Source of the DNA: Bisporella sp. PMI_857
Lineage: Eukaryota > Ascomycota > Leotiomycetes > Helotiales > Helotiaceae
Direction of reading: 5' to 3'
NCBI GenBank assembly: GCA_021307315.1
Contig: JAJSPD010000025.1
Span: 615,076 to 679,075 of the forward strand
Length of the DNA: 64,000 bases
Under the pieces are notes generated by a model. It saw only the letters and a program-made list of their open reading frames with translations, had not been told where the DNA came from and did not search any database. The position numbers were made by a program, and so were the translations under genes. Numbering within the stretch: the first letter of the stretch is position 1; the number at the start of each line of letters is the position of its first letter. Positions 36,848 through 46,994 of this stretch are shown here, piece after piece.

Positions 36848-38994
36848 ATGTCTTTCAATAATCGCAAGTTTTCTATGAACCGCCATGAGGGCGTGCCAAG
36901 ACTGTCAACGAAGAATAGGAGGTTTACAATGAGTGAGCCCAGTGCAAATGGTATGGTATACTTTTCAGTTTGGTATCATCATTCTGGTTCTGCATCAGGG
37001 TGAGGGGTATCCCTTTGCACGAAACGCCGCAACGAGGCTAGAACATCAAGCGCTGTAGTATTTGGCAGGGAATGTGATATAATTTTACAACTCTAAAATC
37101 CATAATCCCACGTAATGGCCAGCAATATTTGCTAAGACTTGCTGTATGCACAGAGACAAACTCCAAGATCCACAGACAATTCCGGGATGCACATGAAGGT
37201 CATAGGACTCATGCTGGTCTCGATCCTACCCGGGCCTCTACTGGAGTAGTATGGTGTACAGAGCGAGCTTACGAGCACGGATTCGACACCGAACCTGAGA
37301 AGTGGGCGAACTTGGGCCAAGGAGCGCCGGAAGTCGACGATGACATCGAGGGTAGCTTCGAAAGACCTACTGAGATCGATATTACAATGGCAGGTAGAGA
37401 ATATGGCCCAACCGCAGGAATAAAGAGCCTTAGAGCTGCTGTTGCAAATATGTATAATGTGCATCACAGAGCTGGTAAAGAATCACAATATTCATGGGAA
37501 AATGTGTGCATTGTTCCTGGTGGAAGAGCCGGGCTTATTCGGATTGCCGCGGTGTTGAATAATGCCTATTTGGGTTTCTTCATACCAGATTATACGGCTT
37601 ACAACGAAATGTTGTCTCTTTTCAAAAATGTACGTCGTCGACCCCTATTCTAGGCGAGGCTTGGCTAATTAAGACAATAGTTCGCAGCTATTCCATCTCC
37701 TCTGTAAGTTAGGCGTTCTCTAAATATGCTCCAAACTCTTTACAGAAGCCACTGAACTCAAGAACAAACCATACCTGGTCGCCGTTCAAGAGAACAAGCA
37801 CAGTATCCAGCTATGCCTTTGCACCAGTCTTTTCACTAACCCCCTAATTACTAATTCCTTATGCAGAGCAGAGGCCGATGGCTATCACATCCATGCGAAT
37901 AAGATCGCGGAGGAGATTGCAAGAGGCACATCAGTTATCTTAACCTCCAACCCTCGCAACCCCACCGGCAAGGTTGTTAAAAATCCCGAGCTGGCCGAGA
38001 TTCAAGATATCTGTCGAGATAGAGCTACATGTAGGAATCATCTCCAATCCTCTTATTCATTCAGTTGTGCGCTCTTTGTCACAGATTAAGGCATGCACTG
38101 GCGCAGTTGTCCTTTTGGGGTAGTTTGGTTATTCTCAGTCATATTTCGTGATATTTCCTTTAGGTGCACAGCTAATCTGTTCTCCAGTGGTCATGGATGA
38201 ATTCTATGGAGGTTACAACTACACAAGTGATTGTGATGGTACTACAGTCAGCGCCGCCGAGAACATCGAGGATGTTGACGAGGACGATGTTCTAATCATT
38301 GACGGCCTCACCAAACGATTTCGGCTACCTGGCTGGAGAATTGCTTGGATTGTCGGCCCCAAGGTGCGTGTCCTTTAGGCTGTCAGTATCTACGTGGAAG
38401 CCGCTAACCATGATCAGGAATTTATCAAAGCAATCGGGTCCTGCGGCTCATACCTAGATGGTGGAGCTAACGTTCCATTTCAAGAAGCTGCTGTTGAGAT
38501 GTTAGAACCCACCAAAGTACGAAAGGAGATGATAGCTCTCCAGCGCCACTTCAGGGTATATTCTTGAATGTCCTTGGGCTAGTTTTCATATACTTACTTA
38601 AGATAGGACAAGCGTGACTACGTCGTTGGTCGTCTTCGCAAGATGGGCTTCAATATTAAGGTCGTTCCTGACACCACGTTCTATATCTGGCTAGATCTCG
38701 AAGGTCTCCCCGATGCCATTTCTGATGGATTGAACTTCTTTCAAGCCTGCCTCGAAGAGAAGGTTATCGTTGTACCTGGAATATTTTTTGATCTGAACCC
38801 AAGCAAGCGACGAGATCTGTTTGACAGCCCGTGCCACCACTTCGTGCGATTTAGCTACGGGCCAAAAATGGAGACCCTAAAACTAGGACTAGATGGTATT
38901 GAGAGAGTTGTTGAAAAGTGAGTATGCAACCATGGCTCAGGTATAGCTGCTAATTTTATGTAGATTCAAGCATGGTGAAGCGGTGATAGAATAA
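36848..38994 (+). CDS. PLP-dependent aminotransferase, class I/II
   Basis: Exons: first exon ending 36950, then 37154-37629, 37681-37703, 37867-38030, 38188-38363, 38418-38555, 38607-38917 and 38964-38994. From the ATG at 36929 this gives 446 residues; the in-frame ATG at 36848 would add 27. The protein is full-length fold-type I: ANLGQGAPEV, EYGPTAGIKSLRAAV, PGGRAGLIRIAAV, YTAYNEM, SNPRNPTGKVV (substrate/PLP Asn), MDEFYGGYNY (Asp to pyridine nitrogen), GLTKRFRLPGWRIAW (Schiff-base Lys in TK and Arg), and the C-terminal HHFVRFSYGP Arg that binds the carboxylate. Exon 3 is only 23 nt and is flanked by introns of 51 and 163 nt; intron 4 is 157 nt. The substrate is unknown; aspartate, aromatic and kynurenine/ACC-type enzymes share this layout. 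Confidence 0.9.
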
Positions 38995-40143
38995 ATTTCG
39001 ACGATATGAGGAGAATACAGATGGCTTGAGCAAAGAGGGGTGAGCTCTCAATGCCAATTCCGGCCAGCAATTTCAAAAAATCAATGAAGTCTCTTATAAG
39101 TTATCATTTTGATCAACGCTCTCGAAAGGAGTATATGAATAAACCACCCTTTCCTCACACATGCCTCAACAAGTGCCCTTTCAAGCAATACTTTCGAATT
39201 ATACTCAAAATTCACTTACAGACTTACTTTTTTTGTAGCTAAGCCTTCCAGCTTTGCGTTCGGTATTTATCTCTAGGTACTACATGACTGTAACTTGAAG
39301 ATCATTACGACCTTTTCCAACCTGGTGCATTACTTCTTGACTGCCCTCTGGATTTTATTTCTTTTCCTTGAAGGCCCTCAGCAGCGGCCCTGTGAGCTTT
39401 GCTCTTGTACTCTTTGTCCTAGCAGCCTATATCAGTCGCATTTTTATCCGGTTCAAAGGCTATATGCACGACAGCCATGATGTAGCAGCTTTCATACTTA
39501 GTCGTCCGTTATGGATGAAGGAGTCTATGGTCTAGAATATCGCTCAGGCATGGCTATGTTTGGGTATAGCGTCCTCTGAAATAGTAGGGAATCAACGAAC
39601 GCACAACGCTAGACCAAGTAGATACATCTATTCAAGAGGTCAAGGCATGTCTTCATAAGGAATGGATTTTTAGAGTACATATTATAGAGTTGGTAACGCA
39701 ATAGCAAGTCCTCTATGAGCGGAGATAGACTCATTGCTCTTGATGCTGGAGCCAATGGTTTATAGATGAGTAAAGTTTATTCCAAGAATATCTTGTACAA
39801 AGCTCAAGTTACCAATGACACAGCCCTCACAAAGACAAGCCTTGCAGCTCCAGGACCGGTTAACTGAAAGGGTCAAAGATCACAACGAGAGTCTTCATCA
39901 AACCGAGGAGAAATAGCTAAGGTAATGTGCATCATTTGATCCAATGATATGACCACGAACCACCCACTTTAGAGTTATGTCTTCGAGACGAAAAACCGTG
40001 ACTAGCCAGAAACACGTCTCTACTATTTCCTGTTTCCTGGAGCCATACAACCTGAAAGCATGTAGGATGCCAATAGAACTAAATCAAGCAGGGGATGCTA
40101 ATCGTGCTGCAGCGAGGGAAGGCTATAAGTGCCTATATGCCGG
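38995..40143. other. intergenic region between convergent genes
   Basis: About 1.15 kb between the aminotransferase (plus) and the polyglycine gene (minus). No gene seen; the open frame at 39977 is the antisense of the polyglycine gene 3' end. Confidence 0.6.
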
Positions 40144-42177
40144 TCACAAGACAGCAGCAATGAGGGCCAGACCGCTCCAGAAGAAGAACCCGACCTTGTT
40201 CATAACTGCAGCACCTGTGATCTGTTGCCATTCGGAGCCTCCTTCACCACCACCACCTCCTCCACCTGATGTAAAAGTCAGTTACATTATTCATTTAATG
40301 CCGACTGTGCTTACCTCCTCCGCCTCCGCCACCTCCTCCTCCACCTGATGTAAAAGTCAGTTACATTTGCTCATTTCATACTAGCTAAACTTACCTCCGC
40401 CGCCGCCGCCACCTCCTCCTCCTCCGCCTGAAATAGATTAATTTTGAATGTTCACTGCATAGATCCAATTCTGACTCACCTCCTCCACCTGAAGGTGAAT
40501 CACTATTGACAAATTAGGACGATGAAATACAATCGAACAGGGCCACTTACTGGTTATATGGTGGGGGACAGTCGCAAGAGCAGGTATCGATAGATCCAGG
40601 CCGAATCGCAACAGCAGAAACTCCGGCGATGTCATCGACACCAGAGAAGCCAGTAGCAGCGGGTGGGACTGTCAAGCTTCCAACATCAGTCGCTATAGGG
40701 CGTTCTGTAGCACCTGGTATGGGGGTAGATGGTGGTTCAGAAGCAACCAAGGGTTCTGAGGATGGTACATTATCACTAGCAACAGCGGGTTCTGTGGGAG
40801 CTGGGACGGGGGCAGATGGTGGATCAGAAGCAACCAAAGATTCTGGCGCTGGTGCAACATCACTAGCAACAGGGACTTCTGTAGTCCCTGCTACAGAGCC
40901 AGCCACTGGAGCTGAAGAAAGTGGGTCTTCAGCACCTGGTGCAGACTCGAGTGGTAGACTTGATGAAATCACAGTAGGTGAAGGCTCGTCTGACTTCGAT
41001 GGGTCTATCCTCGCGGCGTCTGTGCCAGATGGGATCCCGGATGCGGTAGCTATAAATGTTGGCAAGATTGTAGAAGGATCAAAGCTCGGGAGAGGAATTG
41101 GATCACTCAATGATGCCGCGACACTATCAACTATTGCTGCAGGGACTGGCTGCCATGCCGGACACCAGGCGCAGCGTCTGCATGGTGGTTTGGGTGGAGG
41201 CGGAGTTCCCGTTTCTTCACAATCTTCTCCAGTAGGCGTAGGTTTCACTGGTGGAATGATGGAAGAACTGTCAGGCGGGGATGGGGGTGTTACGCACGAG
41301 CTCTCAGGTGGAGTGACCGTATAAGTAGTTTTCTCTTCTGGGCATACAGTCTACATCATCTTGTGTTAGCATTGCTCGCACCAATGTGAAGCCCTGAATA
41401 ACGAAGAGCAGTTCTTAAGGGTGACTTACAACGTAGACGTCTTCTACTACTGTGACAGATGGAACACACGGATCCGGATTCTCTGGTCCGTTACAGTCGG
41501 TGATTGTGATCGTGTTCGTCACCGTAATAGTCGAGGTCTTCTCAAGACCACCTTTCCAGCCAGTTGGTCTTCCAGGTCTACCCGAGTTTCCACCACTGTC
41601 ACAATAAAGGTTGGTCGCAATTCCCCACGTTAATTTTGGGGGGGATTTGAGCTTAATCTTACCCGCCGCCGCCGCCTCCTCCTCCACCACTATACCGGTG
41701 CTTTGTCAGCGCATGTATTCCTCACAAGCATATCGAGAACCATGTCTTGATTTGAGACTTTACTTACCCTCCGCCGCCACCACCTCCTTTTGATCCGCCG
41801 CCGCCGCCACCACCTGGACTCTCAGCACGTTGTTTCAAGCATGGTTTATGCGTAAGACCTACCGCCGCCGCCATTCGCTCCTCCACCACCTCCTCCGCCT
41901 TCGAGTACAAGTCAGAATGTATAACCCAACATCAATCGAGATACATACCGCCTCCGCCACCGTTCGAACCACCTCCACCGCCACCTCCACCGCCATAGGC
42001 GTATGAGTAAGATTTATAACCTCGCTCAGCCCAACATTGTCCTTGTTTGTCGTAGGGCAACCCCGTGCAGTCCTCGCCCGGTGCCTTCGCTCCGTTAATA
42101 TCAGGAGGCGCTGTTGTGAACTGGGCATGCACAGCGGCTTGTGCAGCCAAAAGAACCGAGAGTGTAGTCACTCTCAT
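40144..42177 (-). CDS. GPI-anchored cell-surface protein with polyglycine tracts built from microexons
   Basis: Ten exons on the minus strand: 42177-41949, 41898-41863, 41813-41768, 41689-41663, 41595-41430, 41350-40551, 40502-40480, 40427-40395, 40344-40315, 40265-40144; total 1512 nt, 503 residues, in frame throughout. Order: signal peptide (MRVTTLSVLLAAQAAVHA, cut before QF), short Cys-containing segment, polyglycine tract I (end of exon 1 to start of exon 5, broken by SN, AN and SK), a Thr/Val-rich segment with Cys, a Pro/Cys motif (KPPCRRCAWCPAW), a Ser/Pro/Ala mucin-like region with a 29-residue tandem repeat, DTCSCDCPPPY, polyglycine tract II (exons 7-10), and a C-terminal hydrophobic tail (VGFFFWSGLALIAAVL) after a small-residue site, typical of GPI attachment. 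Exons 2, 3, 4, 7, 8 and 9 are 36, 46, 27, 23, 33 and 30 nt. No family recognised; a wall or surface role is inferred. Confidence 0.75.
40315..40502 (-). repeat. 3' microexon array (exons 7-9) with duplicated intron end
   Basis: Three exons of 23, 33 and 30 nt code almost only Gly and alternate with introns of about 50 nt. The introns at 40345-40394 and 40266-40314 share the same last 22-23 bases (a run reading aatgtaactgacttttaca then tcag on the coding strand) but differ upstream, showing that an exon-intron unit was copied. Confidence 0.8.
40696..40890 (-). repeat. 87-bp in-frame tandem repeat, about 2.3 copies
   Basis: The sequence ttctgt...gcagatggtggat... recurs with an 87-bp period (register marks at 40703, 40790 and 40877), coding 29 residues with cores ESLVASDPPSAP and EPLVASEPPSTP in the mucin-like region of the GPI protein. 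Length variation between strains is likely for such repeats. Confidence 0.75.
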
Positions 42178-43703
42178 GACTAAATGGTGAACGAGTGTGG
42201 GATCGGTGGCGTAGCAATGCGTAATGAGAGTATGAAGAAAACAATAACCCGGCCAGCGGAGCTTAAAGCCCAACGTTTATAGTTGGCTAAAAGATGGACG
42301 AGGTTTGTGACAAGTTTGCATTCCTGCGTGAGCAATTTGAAAAGCGGGTTGTTTCGTGAATATCACTCCACCATGAGGAATGCCCGAAGCCATGCTTCAT
42401 TTTTAATGACTACAATTGACCATGGGTGACCAATCAGCATGATTGAGAGACGAATGGGAACAGCCATCATGCATATTTATTGACAAGAATGAAGGTCCAG
42501 AAAGAAACCTGTAGAAAGCCTCCATCAACTGATCTCGGCATCACTATCCTAGGCTTTAAATGGATGCATCACTACATAACTGAGAGTTGATATCGAACAC
42601 TTCTAGAAATAAGAGAAGCGTAGCAGCACCCAACCAAAAGGAGTGTCTATGGAGTGTAGACTGCTGTGTACGAAGCTTGATAATTTTCTTTAGATCGCTC
42701 AAAGGAATAAACTTGCAATTGACTCTGATTGCGTACACACTTACGGTTCCTTGATGTCCTGTGGTCAAAGAATCAGGAGTGTGAGGCATACTCCGTTGTC
42801 ACGTAGGGCAAGAAAGTCTTCTCCATTGATATGACTGAAAGAGTATTCTTCACCTTGTCACCTTGTGACACTCGATTTGTACAGAACAAAGGCATGCTCT
42901 ATTAGAGCCATATTCAAACTATCATTGCATTTGAGCATCGTAATCTTTAGTCACACATGGTGAATTTGATCGCTTGATTAGGCCGTGTGAGGGGTCTACC
43001 GTTCAGTTATCAGAACGATTTTGGGACGATACTTGGGCATCAAAGTAAAGCATCAAATAATGAATTACTAGGTAACAATTCGCCTTTTGTGGCCTTAGGC
43101 ACCGAATTTAGGTGTCCACCAGCGTGTCAGAATTCATGGCGCCTTGCTTTTAGTCAGCAAAACCTCATCAAAAAATCTAAATATATCAAAGCTTATTATA
43201 TGTATATTAAAATATGTTTCGCACTGTTGTTTAATTACAATTGTTTATAAGCGTCGTTAGTTGAGTTTAAATATATTTTGTAAGAAGTTGATTGCTTTCT
43301 TGTTTTGTTAAAAAGATGACCTATTCGCTAAGCTGGAGTCGGCGCCACGAATTCTGACACACTGAACACCTGAGCTTTGTCAGCACCATTACTGTGAAAA
43401 TAAAGAAAGATATATATGTAAAAGATTGAGTGCTGCAATTTAAAAACACTTTCCCGAAGTAACAGATTAAATGAAAACAACTAAATTACCAATAAAAAGA
43501 GCATTGAATATGTATTTTTGTGTTACTGGCACTAACTAAGGCGTTCATTCAATTCCTGCTACCACTGATGGTCTGGTGGTTCCTGATTAAGTAAGCCATG
43601 GCAACTTACGGCATCTAACTACGTCTTCCGATGTTGCACTTTCCTAACCTTTTGCCTCCATCAAACAACAACACTGCGCCAACATCGATTCTCTTAAGCC
43701 GCA
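42178..43703. promoter_or_regulatory. divergent promoter region of the polyglycine gene and yme1, with an AT-rich island
   Basis: About 1.5 kb without genes. The middle (about 43150-43520) is clearly richer in A and T than the flanks, with runs such as AAATATATC and TTTAAATATATTTTG; it may be a decayed insertion. The right end, from about 43620, is the yme1 leader. Confidence 0.55.
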
Positions 43704-46238
43704 ATGGCGGCGACTGGTAAAGTCCTCAGTCGGTTCGTCCCCGACTTTCGGCATGCTATGTCAATACCATTAAGAGGCAGTCATCCACTACGCACGTTTC
43801 CTTCCATAATATCATCACAAACTCGCCGACAGCTGACCACAGATTTATCACCACTACGGTCTCCATCACGGCCGTTGACCTTCTATCCCTTACTAAAATG
43901 TATACAGTCACAAAGGAGGGGCCTTTTGGGTGGAGCCTCGAGGAATCGACTTGCACAATTAGAAGAAACAGCAAATAGAAATCCAAATAGCGCCACAGCA
44001 CAGAATGCTTTCTATCAAGCCCTGCTGCGCGCAGACATGCCTGCCATTGTTGTCGAGAGGCACCAGACAGGTAGTTTCGCAACAAGTACAGCTACCGAGG
44101 CTGCTTACCAGAAAGCGCTGGGACTTCTGCAACAGGTAGAAGGAAATACAGCTGGGGGTCACTTCACGGGACAAACAGGGAATTACAATGCTGCGCAGAT
44201 ACAAGCTAGTAAGTGGTCTTTAGTTCTGTATTCTGCTTTTTCTTCCCATGCGTCGCTTTGCTGGTCCTTCTAGATGTTCTCAGCACTTGCAGATATTCAA
44301 ATTTTAAGAAAGCAGGCACCTGCTAACTTAAATATAGTAGCTCAAGCTGTCGCAGCACAAAATCGAGGTGGCAATATGGCTCGTACCGTCACTGCGGAAT
44401 CAGGAGCCAAGGATAATGCTCTCCATGTCATTGTTGAGGAGACATATGGTCATCTCGTATTCAAATGGTTCAAGCTCCTTCTATACTTTGGTCTTTTCAC
44501 GTACCTAAGCCTTATGGTCATTGCGATGCTGGTTGATTTCTTGCAATCGTTTAAGAAGATTGGAGGCGGGAAGTCACAAAACGAGGCGAAAGCAGAGCAG
44601 CAAAACGTTCGTTTCACTGATGTACATGGATGTGACGAGGCCAAAGACGAATTGCAAGAGCTTGTTGACTTCTTGAAGGACCCTGCAAAATTCTCAACTC
44701 TTGGTGGCAAGCTGCCTAAAGGCGTGCTATTAGTCGGACCACCAGGTACTGGTAAAACTTTACTGGCCCGTGCTGTTGCTGGCGAAGCTGGTGTTCCATT
44801 CTTCTACATGTCTGGTAGTGAGTTTGATGAAGTTTACGTTGGTGTCGGAGCGAAACGAGTTCGAGAATTATTTGCCGCTGCCAAGGGAAAATCTCCTGCG
44901 ATTGTATTCATTGATGAACTCGATGCGATTGGAGGGAAGCGTAACGCAAGAGATGCTGCATACGTAAAGCAAACTCTTAATCAACTACTCACAGAATTGG
45001 ACGGGTTTGAACAAAATAGTGGAGTTATAATACTGGCTGCTACCAACTTTCCAGAGATGTTGGATAAGGCACTCACCCGTCCTGGACGATTCGATCGTAA
45101 CGTCACTGTGGGCTTGCCTGATGTACGAGGTCGTATGGCTATTCTGAAGCACCATATGAAAAAGGTCATTGCTGGTGGAGACGTCAGTCTTGAGGATCTT
45201 GCAGCAGGGACACCAGGATTCTCTGGTGCGGAGCTAGAAAATGTCATCAATCAAGCTGCTGTCCATGCTAGCAAGGCCAAAGCAAAAGCTGTCTCGATGT
45301 TGGACCTGGAGTGGGCTAAAGATAAGGTCATGATGGGCGCTGAAAAGAAAAGCATGGTCATGAGTCAACACGAACGGGAGATGACTGCCTTCCACGAAGC
45401 TGGACATGCACTAGTTTGCATGTTCACTCCTGGTGCAAATCCGCTATACAAAATCACCATAATTCCTCGCGGAATGTCACTTGGTATGACGATGCACTTA
45501 CCAGCGATGGACAAGTACTCGGAAACATTTGATGAATTGCAAGCTCGGATTGATGTATGCATGGGTGGGAAAGTGGCTGAAGAACTGATATACGGGCCAG
45601 CAAAAGTTACGAGCGGAGCTTCTAGCGATCTACAGCAGGCCACAGCAACAGCTCGTGCCATGGTCACAAGAATGGGTATGTCACCTGCCCTCGGAAACGT
45701 CGACCTTGCGTCCGACTACAAATCATTATCCAGTGAAACGAAACAACTCATTGAACAAGAGGTCCGTCGTCTAGTAGAGGAAGGCAGAGTGCGAGCCGAG
45801 AACCTGTTGAGGAGTAGGAGTAAGGAACTTCAATATTTAGCGAAGGCTCTGGTTGACTAGTAAGTTCTGCTCCTCCTTGTTTCCTCTCTTGTTTCTCCTA
45901 CTGTTTCAGAAGCCTAGAGGCACTGGAGTCTTACTCATAGGTGTGGCTTGCTGACTTTTCGTAGTGAAACCTTGAACAAGGAAGAAGCTTATAGTAAGTA
46001 ATATCCCTCTCAAAGCAGCATCTCAAGCCTAGCACAAACTGTGGTAGATTATCCTGGAACGGTTTACTGACAAGATATAGGGGTCATTAAAGGGGAGAAG
46101 TTAAAGAACCGTGTGGTGATCCCAAGTGGCAGCATTAAAGTGCCGCTCACTATCTCTAATGTGCCCGTTATACCGGACACGGAGACGTCAGGAACGGACA
46201 GCAAGGAACCGCCAACAGGAGGGGCATCTCTTGCATGA
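43704..46238 (+). CDS. yme1: mitochondrial i-AAA protease (Yme1/FtsH family)
   Basis: ATP-dependent zinc metalloprotease of the inner membrane facing the intermembrane space, for protein quality control. Exons 43704-44208, 44293-45859, 45965-45993 and 46081-46238 give 752 residues. N-terminal Arg/Ser-rich mitochondrial presequence; one membrane span (FKLLLYFGLFTYLSLMVIAML) at about residues 230-250; Walker A GPPGTGKT near residue 316; Walker B IVFIDELDAIGG; second region of homology TRPGRFDR; zinc motif HEAGH near residue 535; conserved C-terminal tail NKEEAY, then GSIKVPL. The first intron (84 nt) has two candidate acceptors; only TTGCAG at 44292 keeps frame. Exon 3 is just 29 nt. A Met-initiated frame at 44274 begins inside this intron and is not the true start. 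Confidence 0.95.
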
Positions 46239-46994
46239 ATGCCATCATGTTACAGCGGTAGCGGTAGAGATCATTGTAGAATTATATGAGCGAAAGTAGA
46301 GAAGGGCTTCAAAGCGTTCTCCTAACTTATTCCTAATTATCTGAAAATGACTGCCATTGTGGCGCATTCCTATACACGTCTAGAATCATGATGAGAACGG
46401 TTACATTTACAATAATGCCGTACAGCAAATTCTCTTAACCGTACCTACCTCATCTAAGATGTAATACGGATCTGCGTCATTCCAGTGTGTCATGTGTTTG
46501 GACACACTCTCCACCCTATAGCTTTAGGCAGCTATGGCTACCAAAGGATGCGGAATTGAGTCTGATCTATATCGCAATGGAAAATTTAAACGATTTCACG
46601 TATGCTGAGATATCTACTAATTTAGCATCCACTCCCCAATCACGACGAAAAAGGAAACACTACACCAAAAAAGTGTATCTCGCGACTAAAGTTTGTGATT
46701 ATCTAGCGGCGTAAATCAGTCCGTAAGCCCCTAGCAAAGTCAGTAAATAGGATGTGCGGAATCCAGAAGCGGACTTCTTCTGATATCTGTATTGATACCA
46801 GGCACGAGCTGTTCAAAGCTAGCAGGCTCACATGGTCTGAAGCGTCGTAAATAAAGACTGCTCCTAATTCCACTCTGTTTTGCCGAACGGCTAACAGCTA
46901 TATAGTAAGCATAACGAGCACTTGCAGTTATGCGCGATCGCTTTCCTTATTTGTGTATCAAATGATTGTGTTTCTTCAACTCGTATCTATATAT
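46239..46994. other. intergenic region between convergent genes
   Basis: About 750 bases holding the 3' regions of yme1 and the deubiquitinase. No gene seen. Confidence 0.6.

Noticed and set aside
39977..40348. 123-codon plus-strand frame ending in poly-Pro and Ser
   Set aside because: It overlaps the Gly microexons in antisense; poly-Pro is simply the complement of GGN repeats.
40629..41324. 231-codon open frame on the plus strand with Gly/Ser-rich product
   Set aside because: It is the antisense of exon 6 of the GPI protein; the minus-strand model has a signal peptide, consistent introns and a GPI signal.
44274..44292. ATG at 44274 as the start of yme1
   Set aside because: It lies inside the first intron; the upstream exon provides the mitochondrial presequence and joins in frame at 44293.
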